From contig JBECLA010000034.1 in assembly GCA_040235565.1 (NCBI GenBank), positions 1 to 47,958 of the forward strand: 47,958 nt of DNA, written 5' to 3'. Below the pieces are notes generated by a model. That model made no database searches. It was not told where the DNA came from and was given only the letters and a program-made list of their open reading frames with translations. Shown here piece by piece: positions 25,441 through 33,670 of this stretch. The stretch is from JAHEIJ01 sp040235565. Its GTDB lineage: Bacteria; Pseudomonadota; Gammaproteobacteria; UBA6429; Thiohalophilaceae. The translations under genes and the position numbers were made by a program. Position 1 is the first letter of the stretch. Each line of letters opens with the position of its first letter.

Positions 25441-25884
25441 TTAAGGTTTGAGATATGCATAACCTTCCTGCCCCTGCAGTCGCACAATTTCGGTGATGCC
25501 GGAAGGGATGATGATGGCAGCATCAAGCACGTCCTCTCTGGCAATGTTTCTTGCAGCCAGTGTTTCGGCGCAGACGCGAAATTCCACCCCTTTTTCAACC
25601 AGATTCAGCACGGCAGGATCATAAGGTTGGCCACGTCGATCTTTTGTGTCTTCCAGCAGGAAATCAATGCCTGGTCCGTAAGTGACGAAGACGATTTTTG
25701 CCCGGGGGCTGTCGTCGAGATAAGAGCTGGCCAACATCATGGCCCAGCGTGCATTACTGGTTTCATCAACATGAAATATCACCTTGGCACCAGTCTTTGC
25801 TGCATCGGCCGTCCAGGCGGGTAGTGCGAAACCAATTAAAAAAATAAGCAACAGGCTATGCGGCATAAAATATCTGGTCTTCAT
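25441..25884 (-). CDS. Secreted DsrE-like protein
   Basis: About 147 residues from ATG 25884, which has GGAGGCCAAAAA upstream; the open frame extends to 25923 but that would hide the signal peptide MKTRYFMPHSLLLIFLIGFA. The mature part is a DsrE/DsrF-like Rossmannoid domain: AKVIFHVDETSNARWAMMLASSYL, AKIVFVTYGPGIDFLLEDT, VEKGVEFRVCAETL with Cys105, and a final IPSGITEIVRLQGQEGYAYL. Cytosolic DsrE proteins carry sulfur on this Cys; this exported version may bind or transfer periplasmic sulfur, or may be an adaptor. First gene of the DsrE-nitrilase operon. Confidence 0.88.
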   Translation of the reverse strand: MKTRYFMPHSLLLIFLIGFALPAWTADAAKTGAKVIFHVDETSNARWAMMLASSYLDDSPRAKIVFVTYGPGIDFLLEDTKDRRGQPYDPAVLNLVEKGVEFRVCAETLAARNIAREDVLDAAIIIPSGITEIVRLQGQEGYAYLKP

Positions 25885-26088
25885 TTTTTGGCCTCCATTG
25901 CAGAACAGCAATTGACCCACCACAGTGCCGTTGCCGGCGTTCGGCGGTGTTGGGAATGAGCGGCTAAGGGCGTTATTACAAGCGCCAGGGGGTCAGCGTG
26001 TCGCTGTAGTTGTTGTTATCTTGGGGTAAGAGGGTTGAGCTGATATTAAGGTTAGTCGCCTGGCAGAATTATTCAACAACTGGCCGCC

Positions 26089-26103
26089 AGGTATGTCATA
26101 CCT
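26089..26103. promoter_or_regulatory. 15-bp palindrome between fpr and the DsrE operon
   Basis: AGGTATG-T-CATACCT, a perfect 7-bp-arm repeat. It lies about 205 bp upstream of the DsrE start and 67 bp past the fpr stop (which ends at 26170 leftward), so it could be an operator or part of the fpr 3' end. Confidence 0.35.
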
Positions 26104-26169
26104 CGGTTTGTCTGTGGCCGGCAGGAATCAACTCCGATTCATAAGGTTATTAAGGGCATAATCAGGAAC

Positions 26170-26913
26170 TTAGTTCTGGATCACAAAGGCTTGCTCGACG
26201 GTAAAGTTGCCGGCACCCTTGTAATTGGTCATGGTCCAGCCGTGTTGTTCCAGAAACTCGGTCATCTCCTTGTTCATATTGGGGTTGCCGCAAATCATGA
26301 CGCGATCCTGTTCGGGTTCGGGCGGTGGCAATTTGAAGTTGCTTGACAGTTCGCCGCTGCGAAACAGATCCGCGCCACGTGCGTTGGGTTCGAACGGTTC
26401 GCGTGTGACGGTGGGTACATACAGGAACTGGTTATCACTGCGTGAGGTCAGTTCCTCGCGATACGCCAGCGCCTGTTCCTTGCGCACCGTATGCACCAGC
26501 ACCACCCGTTCAAATTCCCTGAAGACTTCCTCGGCCCGGATCAGCGACATAAACGGTGCCAGTCCTGTGCCGGTGGCAAGCATGTAGAGATGGCGTCCTG
26601 GCTGGATGTGATCCAGGGTGAGAGAGCCGGTGGTTTTGGTGTTGATCCAGATGGGATTCCCCTTGTCGACCCTGGCCAGGCGGCTGGTTAAGGGGCCATC
26701 GGGCACCTGGATACTGAGAAACTCCAGGTGATCATCGCGATTGGTTGACACAATCGAGTAGGCACGGGGGATCAGTTTGCCCTCCGGGCGCAAACCGAGC
26801 ATGACGAATTCGCCATTCTTGAACTCAAAACCGGTCGGGCGGGTGGTCATGAAACTGAAGGTGCGATCAGACCAGCGTCGAACGGAAGTAACGGTTTGCT
26901 CTGCGTATGGCAT
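26170..26913 (-). CDS. fpr: Ferredoxin/flavodoxin--NADP+ reductase
   Basis: A 247-residue flavoprotein that passes electrons between NADPH and ferredoxin or flavodoxin. The FAD motif RAYSI is at 50-54, the NADP-site GTGLAPFMS is near 115, and the C-terminal CGNPNMNKEMTEFL and VEQAFVIQN match Fpr. It follows sufE by about 30 bp leftward with no terminator, so it likely shares the suf transcript and may supply electrons for cluster assembly or repair. Confidence 0.92.
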   Translation of the reverse strand: MPYAEQTVTSVRRWSDRTFSFMTTRPTGFEFKNGEFVMLGLRPEGKLIPRAYSIVSTNRDDHLEFLSIQVPDGPLTSRLARVDKGNPIWINTKTTGSLTLDHIQPGRHLYMLATGTGLAPFMSLIRAEEVFREFERVVLVHTVRKEQALAYREELTSRSDNQFLYVPTVTREPFEPNARGADLFRSGELSSNFKLPPPEPEQDRVMICGNPNMNKEMTEFLEQHGWTMTNYKGAGNFTVEQAFVIQN

Positions 26914-26946
26914 GGTGTCTCCGTGTTAGTTAATTCTCGTGATATT

Positions 26947-27381
26947 TCAGGCTACTCTTGCCTGTTTTTTTTGTAGCGCCCTTGCCTGTTGCTTCATCAG
27001 TTCCACGATAGCAAACACGCCAACATGTCGATTGGGTGACAGGTGTTCGTCCAGATTGAGACGTTTGAACATTTCATCCACATCGAGCGCCTTGAGCTCC
27101 GCCGCGGTCTTGTTATCCGCTAGCTGGATCAGTACCGCCAGCACACCTTTAATAATAGTGGTATCGCAATCACCGAAATAATGCAACCTTTCGGGATTCT
27201 CATCATCCGGATAGGCATGAACCCAGACCTGGCTCATACAACCCTTGACCTTGTTGTCCTCAATTTTGTGTTCGTCCGGCATGACTGGCAGTTTTTCTCC
27301 CAGCTCAATCAGGTACTGATAACGTTGTTCCCAGTCCTCCAGTAATTCGAAAACGTCAACGATGTCATTCAGGGTGGTCAT
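26947..27381 (-). CDS. sufE: Sulfur acceptor protein SufE
   Basis: A 144-residue protein that accepts persulfide sulfur from SufS and passes it to SufB. The catalytic Cys48 lies in NKVKGCMSQVW. The fold signatures VKGCMSQVWVHAY and FGDCDTTIIKGVLAVL are clear. The C-terminal Gln/Lys-rich tail is variable in the family. Its stop and the fpr start lie about 30 bp apart. SufS itself is not encoded in this window, so the persulfide donor must be elsewhere. Confidence 0.93.
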   Translation of the reverse strand: MTTLNDIVDVFELLEDWEQRYQYLIELGEKLPVMPDEHKIEDNKVKGCMSQVWVHAYPDDENPERLHYFGDCDTTIIKGVLAVLIQLADNKTAAELKALDVDEMFKRLNLDEHLSPNRHVGVFAIVELMKQQARALQKKQARVA

Positions 27382-27399
27382 GATATCAGGGCTCGCTTG

Positions 27400-27726
27400 T
27401 CAGACGGAAAAAGACTCTCCACAACCGCACATATCTTTTACATTGGGGTTGTTGAATTCGAAACCTTCATGCAAAGCGTTGGTCTTGACGTAATCAAGCC
27501 GGGTTCCATCGAGGTGATGAAGTGACTGTTTGTCGACAATAACCTTGACGCCGTAACTTTCAAAGACAACATCGTCATCCTTGATGTTATCGGCATAGTC
27601 CACTTCATAGAGAAAACCACTACAGCCTGCTTTACGCGTCCCAACACGCAAACCGACACCCTGCCCACGCTTTGCCAGCATGGTTTCCACACGTTGTGCC
27701 GCAGTTTTGGTTAATGACACGCTCAT
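27400..27726 (-). CDS. sufA: A-type iron-sulfur carrier SufA/IscA-like
   Basis: A 108-residue A-type carrier that transfers clusters to target enzymes. The start at ATG 27726 follows CAGGAGT; a TTG at 27747 is less likely. The three cluster Cys are Cys35 (GCSGF) and Cys100/Cys102 (CGCGESF). Whether it is SufA, IscA or ErpA cannot be told by motif alone; the suf context favours SufA. Confidence 0.9.
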   Translation of the reverse strand: MSVSLTKTAAQRVETMLAKRGQGVGLRVGTRKAGCSGFLYEVDYADNIKDDDVVFESYGVKVIVDKQSLHHLDGTRLDYVKTNALHEGFEFNNPNVKDMCGCGESFSV

Positions 27727-27743
27727 AGTGTACTCCTGCCTGC

Positions 27744-28118
27744 TCAAAACAAGCCTAAAGTCAATTTTGCCTCGTCACTCATACGTTCCTTGTCCCAGGG
27801 CGGATCCCATACCAGTCTGACATCAACCTTACTGACCTCGTTGATTTCACGTATTGCACACTCCACCTGACCGGGCATCGATTCGGCCACCGGACAATGG
27901 GGAGTGGTGAGGGTCATATTGATGCTCACGGCATTATCCGGGTCAATATTGATGTCGTAGATCAGGCCGAGATCGTACAGGTTCAGCGGGATCTCCGGAT
28001 CGTAGACATTGCGCAGTGCAGCGATGACCTTGTCCCGGATGGAGGCATCCTGTGGAATTTCGACCGGCTCACAGGACGAAATTGTCTGGCTGCCGAATTG
28101 TACCTGTTGTTTAGTCAT
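27744..28118 (-). CDS. sufT: SufT / MIP18-family (DUF59) assembly factor
   Basis: A 124-residue protein from ATG 28118 (a GTG at 28130 is in frame). It has the DUF59 core KVIAALRNVYDPEIPLNLYDLGLIYDINI and TTPHCPVAESMPGQVECAI, with the Cys used by the family. SufT-type proteins help mature [4Fe-4S] enzymes. Its start overlaps the sufD stop region, so the two are translationally coupled. Confidence 0.9.
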   Translation of the reverse strand: MTKQQVQFGSQTISSCEPVEIPQDASIRDKVIAALRNVYDPEIPLNLYDLGLIYDINIDPDNAVSINMTLTTPHCPVAESMPGQVECAIREINEVSKVDVRLVWDPPWDKERMSDEAKLTLGLF

Positions 28119-29463
28119 CAAGCCGCTCACCTAGTTTGTCAGCAATCCGGTCGAGAAGTTCGTGAACTTGCTGTTCGGCATGTTCCCGTACCGGTTGCAG
28201 GTCAATGTTGTCGAGAATCTCGCCGGCAAAACCCAGGCATAACATTTTCATCGCCAGAGTGGGTTCGATACCCCGGCTACGCAAATAAAACAGTTGTTCC
28301 GGTTCGAGTTGGCCGACGGTGGTGCCATGAGAGCACTTAACATCATCCGCATAGATTTCCAGTTGTGGCTTGGTGTCCACTTCGGCATTGCGGCTTAACA
28401 GCAGGTTCTTGTTGAATAAATGGGCGTCCGTCTTTTGCGCATCCTTGTCTACCAGAATCCGGCCATCAAACACCGCGCGACCACTACCATGCAGAATGCC
28501 TTTGTAGTTATGTCGGCTGGCATTGCGGGGACGGCTATGTTTGATATTCAGATGTTGATCGACTAACTGCTTGTTACCGGCCAGGTACAGCCCATTGGTA
28601 TCACAGTCGGCACCTTCGGCCTGAAAACAGATTTCCAGATCATGACGGGCCCACTTCCCACCCAGTGCCAGCGAGGTACTGCGATACTGACTGTGGGCCG
28701 CCTGTGCCAGAAAGCTTTGATGCAGGTGATAGGCCCGGGGACTTTCCTGCTGCAGGCGATAGTGGGTGAGGGCGGCATTGTCTTCCAGCAAAATTTCACT
28801 CACCGCATTGTGAAAGTAAACGGAAGTGCCACTGCTTTCATAACGTTCAATCAGTCTGGCATTGGCGCCGCGTTCCAGGACCAGCAGATTCCGCGGCTGG
28901 ATTAACTGCGGTGTCTCCAGTCCCAGGTTCAGGTGTACCACTTCGATCGGCCGCTCCAGGATGACGTCACGCTTGATATGAATAAACAGACCATCGTTAA
29001 TGAGCGCAGTATTGAGCGCCGTGAAAATATGTTCAGCATGGTCGGCGGTTTGACCGAACCAGATGGCCAGTGATACCGGATCATGGCTCAGGGCGTGACG
29101 CAGGCTGCCGATTGTCACGCCATCGGGGAGTTGATCAAAGTTACGCAGTGCCGGTACGAAACGACCATTGGCAAAAACCAGCCGATATGCCCGGGTGTCA
29201 GGCAACAGCCAGGTATCGATGTCCTCAACCTGCAGGGCATCGAAATCGGCGCTGACCGGTTCGAACTCATGTTCCAGCAAGCCTTCAATCGAGGTATAGC
29301 GCCATGCCTCCTGTTTCTTTTCCGGCAGGGGCAGGGTGTGTAACGCTGAACGGGCAGCATCCCGCGCCCGGTTCAGCCAGGCATGGGTTTCCACGGCTGC
29401 CGCGCTGTCTTCCTGTTGCAGAAGTTGGGTGAACCACTGGCGGGAATCGGTAGCGGTTTTCAT
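28111..29463 (-). CDS. sufD: Fe-S scaffold subunit SufD
   Basis: A 450-residue SufB/SufD-family protein from ATG 29463, which overlaps the sufC stop (ATGA); an upstream GTG-type extension to 29487 is less likely. The C-terminal core with VDQHLNIKHSRPRNASRHNYKGIL, RAVFDGRILVDKDAQKTDAHLFNKNLLLS and GTTVGQLEPEQLFYLRSRGI is typical. It forms the SufBC2D scaffold with its neighbours. The gene order sufB-C-D is standard. Confidence 0.94.
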   Translation of the reverse strand: MKTATDSRQWFTQLLQQEDSAAAVETHAWLNRARDAARSALHTLPLPEKKQEAWRYTSIEGLLEHEFEPVSADFDALQVEDIDTWLLPDTRAYRLVFANGRFVPALRNFDQLPDGVTIGSLRHALSHDPVSLAIWFGQTADHAEHIFTALNTALINDGLFIHIKRDVILERPIEVVHLNLGLETPQLIQPRNLLVLERGANARLIERYESSGTSVYFHNAVSEILLEDNAALTHYRLQQESPRAYHLHQSFLAQAAHSQYRSTSLALGGKWARHDLEICFQAEGADCDTNGLYLAGNKQLVDQHLNIKHSRPRNASRHNYKGILHGSGRAVFDGRILVDKDAQKTDAHLFNKNLLLSRNAEVDTKPQLEIYADDVKCSHGTTVGQLEPEQLFYLRSRGIEPTLAMKMLCLGFAGEILDNIDLQPVREHAEQQVHELLDRIADKLGERLDD

Positions 29464-30212
29464 GCCGCGGCCTCCTGTTCGATCCAACGATATCCTTTTT
29501 GTTCGAGAAGTTGCGCGAGTTCTTTGTCACCGGAGCGGACTATACGACCATTGGCCAGTACATGTACCTGATCCGGTTCGATGTAATCAAGCAAGCGCTG
29601 ATAATGTGTTACCAGGACGATCGCCCGCTCGGGACTGCGTAGAGCATTGATGCCATCGGCGACAATGCGCAGGGCATCGATATCCAGTCCTGAATCCGTT
29701 TCATCGAGGATCGCCAGGCGCGGCTCAAGCAAGGCCATTTGCAGAATTTCATTGCGTTTCTTTTCCCCACCGGAGAAACCCGCGTTGACGTTCCGTTTCA
29801 GGAGTCTATCGTCCATGTGCACGAGCCTGGCTTTCTCCCGTACCAGCTTGATGAAATTGACCGCATCAAGCTCGGCTTCACCCCGAGCGCGACGAATGGC
29901 ATTGAGTGATTCGCGCAGGAAAGTCATGGTATTGACCCCGGGGAGTTCAACCGGATATTGCATCGCCAGGAACAACCCCTGATGGGCGCGCTGTTCTGTA
30001 TTCAGCGCGAGCAGATCCTTACCTTGATAAACGACTTCACCGTCGGTGACGTCATAGCCATCACGTCCGGCAAGGATATGCGCCAGGGTACTTTTACCGG
30101 AACCGTTCGGGCCCATTATGGCGTGAACCTCACCGGGTTTTATTTCCAGGTTGAGTCCGTTCAGAATTGGCTTGTCATCGACATTGGCCCTGAGATTCTT
30201 AATCGACAGCAT
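29460..30212 (-). CDS. sufC: Fe-S assembly ATPase SufC
   Basis: A 250-residue ABC-type ATPase starting at ATG 30212 (MLSIKNLRANVDDKP); the longer frame to 30302 overlaps sufB and was not used. Walker A is GPNGSGKST, the signature GFSGGEKKRNEILQ, and Walker B LAILDETDSGLDID. It powers conformational change of SufB-SufD. Its 3' end overlaps sufD by 4 bp. Confidence 0.95.
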   Translation of the reverse strand: MLSIKNLRANVDDKPILNGLNLEIKPGEVHAIMGPNGSGKSTLAHILAGRDGYDVTDGEVVYQGKDLLALNTEQRAHQGLFLAMQYPVELPGVNTMTFLRESLNAIRRARGEAELDAVNFIKLVREKARLVHMDDRLLKRNVNAGFSGGEKKRNEILQMALLEPRLAILDETDSGLDIDALRIVADGINALRSPERAIVLVTHYQRLLDYIEPDQVHVLANGRIVRSGDKELAQLLEQKGYRWIEQEAAA

Positions 30213-30228
30213 AGTGTTCCTCCGTTGC

Positions 30229-31677
30229 TTATCCCACTGCCCCTTCGAGAGTGATGTTAAGAAGTTTCTGTGCCTCGACGGCAAACTCCATCGGTAATTC
30301 ATTGAAGACTTCCTTGCAGAAGCCGTTGACGATCATGGAAACAGCATCCTCTTCAGCCAGCCCGCGTTGCTGACAGTAAAACAACTGGTCTTCACTGATT
30401 TTCGAGGTGGTGGCTTCATGTTCGACCCGCGCGGTCGGGTTGCGCACTACCATGTAGGGAAAGGTATGGGCACCACAGCGATCCCCCAGTAATAAGGAAT
30501 CACACTGGGTATGGTTGCGGGCGTGTTCGGCCCGCGGGGTCATGCGGACCAGGCCGCGATAGGTATTCTGGCCTTCGCCGGCCGAGATCCCTTTCGACAC
30601 AATGGTGCTGCGCGTATTTTTACCGATATGAATCATCTTGGTCCCGGTATCGGCCTGTTGCCTGCCCTTGGTGACGGCGACGGAATAAAACTCACCCACG
30701 GCATCATCCCCCCGCAGAATACAGCTCGGGTACTTCCAGGTAATGGCGGAACCGGTTTCGACCTGGGTCCAGGAAATGTGTGACCGGTCACCGCGACAAT
30801 CACCCCGTTTGGTCACGAAGTTATAAATCCCGCCCCGGCCCTGTTCGTCACCGGGATACCAGTTCTGGACAGTGGAATATTTAATGGTGGCATCATCCAT
30901 CGCCACCAGTTCAACAATCGCGGCATGTAACTGGTTTTCATCCCGCATCGGCGCGGTACAGCCTTCCAGATAGCTCACATAGCTGCCTTCATCGGCAATG
31001 ATCAAGGTCCGTTCGAACTGACCGGTTTTGGCTTCATTGATACGGAAGTAGGTCGACAACTCCATCGGACAACGGACTCCCTTGGGTACGTATACAAAGG
31101 TCCCGTCACTGAAGACGGCGGAGTTCAGGCAGGCGAAATAGTTGTCGGCATACGGCACCACGGAACCGAGGTATTGCTGCACCAGTTCCGGATAATCCCG
31201 GATGGCCTCGGAGATAGAACAGAAGATGACACCGGCGTCGGCCAGTTCCTTTTTAAAGGTGGTGGCAACCGACACGCTGTCAAACACCGCGTCCACCGCG
31301 ACACCGGCCAATGCCTTCTGTTCTTCCAGGGGAATGCCGAGCTTGTTATAGGTCTCCAGTAATTCCGGATCGACCTCGTCCAGGCTCTTCGGTCCGTCAC
31401 CCTTTTTTCTGGGGGCTGAATAATAGGAGATGGACTGGTAATCGATCGGCGGGTGCTTGATCTGGGCCCATGCCGGATCTTCCATCTCCAGCCAGTGATG
31501 GTAGGCTTTCAGGCGTCGCTCCCGCATCCATTCCGGTTCGTTCTTCTTGGCCGAAATCAGCCGGATGACGTTCTCGTTCAGACCGGGCGGGACCGTATCA
31601 GACTCGATCGCGGTGACAAAGCCATGCTCATAACCGCCCTGGATCAATTTGTTGACACTGTTTGGCGCCGCAGACAT
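30229..31677 (-). CDS. sufB: Fe-S scaffold subunit SufB
   Basis: A 482-residue scaffold core, first gene of the operon. It carries the long family segment with AGVAVDAVFDSVSVATTFKK, KGVRCPMELSTYFRINE, VETGSAITWKYPSC and HTQCDSLLLGDRCGAHTFPY, the latter with the acceptor Cys for persulfide. The start ATG 31677 has AGGAG about 12 bases upstream. Upstream (31715-31730) a direct repeat sits over a likely -10, suggesting regulation. SufS and the usual IscR/SufR regulator are not in this window. Confidence 0.95.
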   Translation of the reverse strand: MSAAPNSVNKLIQGGYEHGFVTAIESDTVPPGLNENVIRLISAKKNEPEWMRERRLKAYHHWLEMEDPAWAQIKHPPIDYQSISYYSAPRKKGDGPKSLDEVDPELLETYNKLGIPLEEQKALAGVAVDAVFDSVSVATTFKKELADAGVIFCSISEAIRDYPELVQQYLGSVVPYADNYFACLNSAVFSDGTFVYVPKGVRCPMELSTYFRINEAKTGQFERTLIIADEGSYVSYLEGCTAPMRDENQLHAAIVELVAMDDATIKYSTVQNWYPGDEQGRGGIYNFVTKRGDCRGDRSHISWTQVETGSAITWKYPSCILRGDDAVGEFYSVAVTKGRQQADTGTKMIHIGKNTRSTIVSKGISAGEGQNTYRGLVRMTPRAEHARNHTQCDSLLLGDRCGAHTFPYMVVRNPTARVEHEATTSKISEDQLFYCQQRGLAEEDAVSMIVNGFCKEVFNELPMEFAVEAQKLLNITLEGAVG

Positions 31678-31714
31678 AAGAAAAGCACTCCTTGGTTGAA
31701 TAACTGAGCAATTT

Positions 31715-31730
31715 ACTAGGTTATACTAGG
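31715..31730. promoter_or_regulatory. Direct repeat over the suf promoter
   Basis: ACTAGG-TTAT-ACTAGG (top strand), 38-53 bp upstream of sufB. On the suf strand it overlaps TATAAC, the best -10 candidate. A regulator such as an Rrf2 protein could bind here; it does not match the E. coli IscR consensus by eye. Confidence 0.4.
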
Positions 31731-31786
31731 AGCACATGTTCCGCATTTCAATGACACAAGGTGTAGGGTTACTCGGAGCAACCATA

Positions 31787-31805
31787 TTATTAATAATATT
31801 AATAA
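31787..31805. promoter_or_regulatory. AT-rich palindrome upstream of suf
   Basis: TTATTAATA-A-TATTAATAA, a 9-bp-arm palindrome about 110-128 bp upstream of sufB. Possible upstream promoter element, IHF-type bend or cruciform; function unproved. Confidence 0.3.
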
Positions 31806-31978
31806 CTTGGAGTAATAATATTGCACGGGATATGAGGCTGTTGCCTGGCATCGGGAGAGGCCAAAACGGTTGGCTGATTGTGGATGGGCAAGAAGTTGTA
31901 GCGGGACGAGCGTCTGGCCGCATGTGGCCAGGCATGGGAGAAATGAGCTGGTACTGGAAAATGAGCCTGGTAAGTGGC

Positions 31979-32002
31979 CCCGGGAAAGGTTTACTTCCCG
32001 GG
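31979..32002. terminator. CCCGGGAA hairpin near the outer-membrane protein gene
   Basis: CCCGGGAA pairs exactly with TTCCCGGG around an 8-base loop; a second smaller stem TCCCC-ATTTC-GGGGA lies at 32018-32032. Both follow the leftward outer-membrane protein gene. The T-rich side favours rightward transcripts, so orientation is uncertain. Confidence 0.35.
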
Positions 32003-32055
32003 TTTATGTTTCGGTGTTCCCCATTTCGGGGAGATTTTGCGGTGCCACCTGCATC

Positions 32056-32586
32056 CTAGAATTTATACATGGCCGAGATACTGAACAGCCCTGCTTTGTC
32101 GAGATCACCGTTGATTTGTTCGTATTCAAGCGGAATCACCCATTTTTTTCCGACATCAAAACTGATACCAACTCCCCATGCAAAATCATTCGCGTTTTCC
32201 GTTGTGGTTTGCGGCGGTAAACTTCCAGCCTGGTATGTCTTATCATATTCCCAATGAGCCAATCCTAATTTGCCAAACAGATCAATTCGCCTGGTTACCG
32301 GCCAGATTCCTTTGGCCCAGAGTGCGACCGCCCAGACATCATATTCCTCTCTTAATCCAAAGAAATCCTGCACTGGCTGTCCCAGATCCATATAAGCGGC
32401 CTCAATGGCAAAGTAGGGATTAAACTGTAGTCCTCCATAAAACTTGTAGGCAGTATCCGATTCTCCAAATATATCCTGATCAACATAACTGTCACCAATG
32501 CCAACTCCAAGGTAAGCGTCAGCAGCGTGGGCGCTGAATGGTCCTACCAGCAAAAAAGCAAACAGCATCGGTTTTAGATTTATCAT
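32056..32586 (-). CDS. Outer-membrane beta-barrel protein
   Basis: A 176-residue small barrel protein with a signal peptide (1-21, AHA-AD). The mature part alternates polar and aromatic residues (AYLGVGIGDSYV, KFYGGLQFNPYFAIEAAYMDLG) and ends in SAMYKF with a C-terminal Phe, as expected for an 8-strand OmpA/OmpX-like barrel. No periplasmic peptidoglycan-binding domain is present. A consensus FNR site and a well-placed -10 lie upstream, so expression is probably raised at low oxygen. Confidence 0.85.
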   Translation of the reverse strand: MINLKPMLFAFLLVGPFSAHAADAYLGVGIGDSYVDQDIFGESDTAYKFYGGLQFNPYFAIEAAYMDLGQPVQDFFGLREEYDVWAVALWAKGIWPVTRRIDLFGKLGLAHWEYDKTYQAGSLPPQTTTENANDFAWGVGISFDVGKKWVIPLEYEQINGDLDKAGLFSISAMYKF

Positions 32587-32613
32587 GACGACCTGGTGGT
32601 TTGGTTTTAACGC

Positions 32614-32656
32614 ATTTTATCGAATGGAATTGTTGAAATTTATTGATCAGGATCAA
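32614..32656 (-). promoter_or_regulatory. FNR-type site and class II promoter for the barrel gene
   Basis: TTGATCAGGATCAA at 32643-32656 matches TTGAT-N4-ATCAA fully. On the minus strand TAAAAT (32619-32614) lies so that the FNR centre would be about 41.5 bases before the start point, the position used in class II FNR promoters. The barrel gene begins at 32586. Confidence 0.7.
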
Positions 32657-32857
32657 GCGCTCTGTAAGCGGCCAGGTTGCTTCAGCTGATTTATTCCAAG
32701 TGGCTGTTTAATATTGAAAAATATTTGATGATGGATAAATATTAAGCGGGCTTGACCCGTCACCGTCACGTTGAGACGGCACCCGTCAGCCGCCCCTGAT
32801 GCCATTTAATTATTATTATCCTATGCTTTAAACAGGGAGTGTTTCGGGAGAACCAGA

Positions 32858-33631
32858 ATGACTGAATACATAAAAAAAAGCCTTAGCAAGGGTGAGCGCG
32901 CGGAAGAAGAGACGCAAAGTGCCTTGAAGCCCAAAGGTGAAAATAAAGAACGTTACAAGGAATTGCGACACGGTGTCTGGATAGAAAGCGCCCGCGCCCA
33001 TCTCAAACTGCGCCGATTCAGTAATCCGCTGTTCGTGTTACTGGTGGTATTTCTGTTTCTCTTCGGGGGGTCACTCTATCTATTTGAAAACATGGCTGTG
33101 CTCACGGGTCCGATGTATGCAGCCAAGATCACCATATCCAGCCTGTTTGCTGTGAGTCTTGGTTTTATTCTGTCCGTCTGGTGGTCTTCATTTTCGAGAT
33201 ATAATGAAAAAATCCGTGAGGCCGAGCGGATAGATACCGAATACCGCGAACAATTGTTAATTTTTTCAAATAGCCTGTTCGATATCATCAATGCCCTGAA
33301 TACCCTGGCGGCCAAACCACAGCATTCCTTTATTGTGGCGACGGAATTTCTGCTGGGTGAATATGTACATTTATTACAGAGCCAGCTACAGCGCTATGGT
33401 GACTATGTGGCCGGGCTGGGATTTGACGCGACGTCGTTTCTGGATGAAAAAATTGCAATATTTGAAGGCATTCGCGAGAGAGCCAGCTTGTCGATCAAGG
33501 GTATGCCTGAAGAGCTCGAAAGCCTGTTTATCGGAAGTCTGCAGCTGGATATGGATAAATATACCGATACTTCTGCCCAGCGACAGATCAAATTACGGGA
33601 GAAATTAAAGGAAGTTAGTGAAAAAAAATAA
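32858..33631 (+). CDS. Two-helix membrane protein, unknown function
   Basis: A 257-residue protein. After a charged cytoplasmic N-terminus (about 1-55), two hydrophobic helices follow (about 56-74 and 88-110), then a long, mostly helical cytoplasmic domain with REAERIDTEYREQLLIFSNSLFDIINALNTLA, ending in a Lys/Glu-rich tail. No enzyme motif is seen. It sits between the FNR-controlled barrel gene (divergent) and a lipoprotein gene (convergent). Confidence 0.75.
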   Translation: MTEYIKKSLSKGERAEEETQSALKPKGENKERYKELRHGVWIESARAHLKLRRFSNPLFVLLVVFLFLFGGSLYLFENMAVLTGPMYAAKITISSLFAVSLGFILSVWWSSFSRYNEKIREAERIDTEYREQLLIFSNSLFDIINALNTLAAKPQHSFIVATEFLLGEYVHLLQSQLQRYGDYVAGLGFDATSFLDEKIAIFEGIRERASLSIKGMPEELESLFIGSLQLDMDKYTDTSAQRQIKLREKLKEVSEKK

Positions 33632-33670
33632 CTGACTGTAACTGATCTGCCTGGCCAGAAAAGAAGTGAA

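Larger units (their letters stand above)
31678..32055. other. Intergenic stretch between suf and the outer-membrane protein gene
   Basis: Holds the suf promoter region with repeats at 31715-31730 and 31787-31805, and two hairpins at 31979-32002 and 32018-32032. A 107-codon rightward ORF at 31736-32059 was rejected. Confidence 0.4.

Noticed and set aside
31736..32059. 107-codon rightward ORF between suf and the barrel gene
   Set aside because: Sequence lacks family or coherent fold features, has a hairpin inside it and overlaps repeats of the suf control region.
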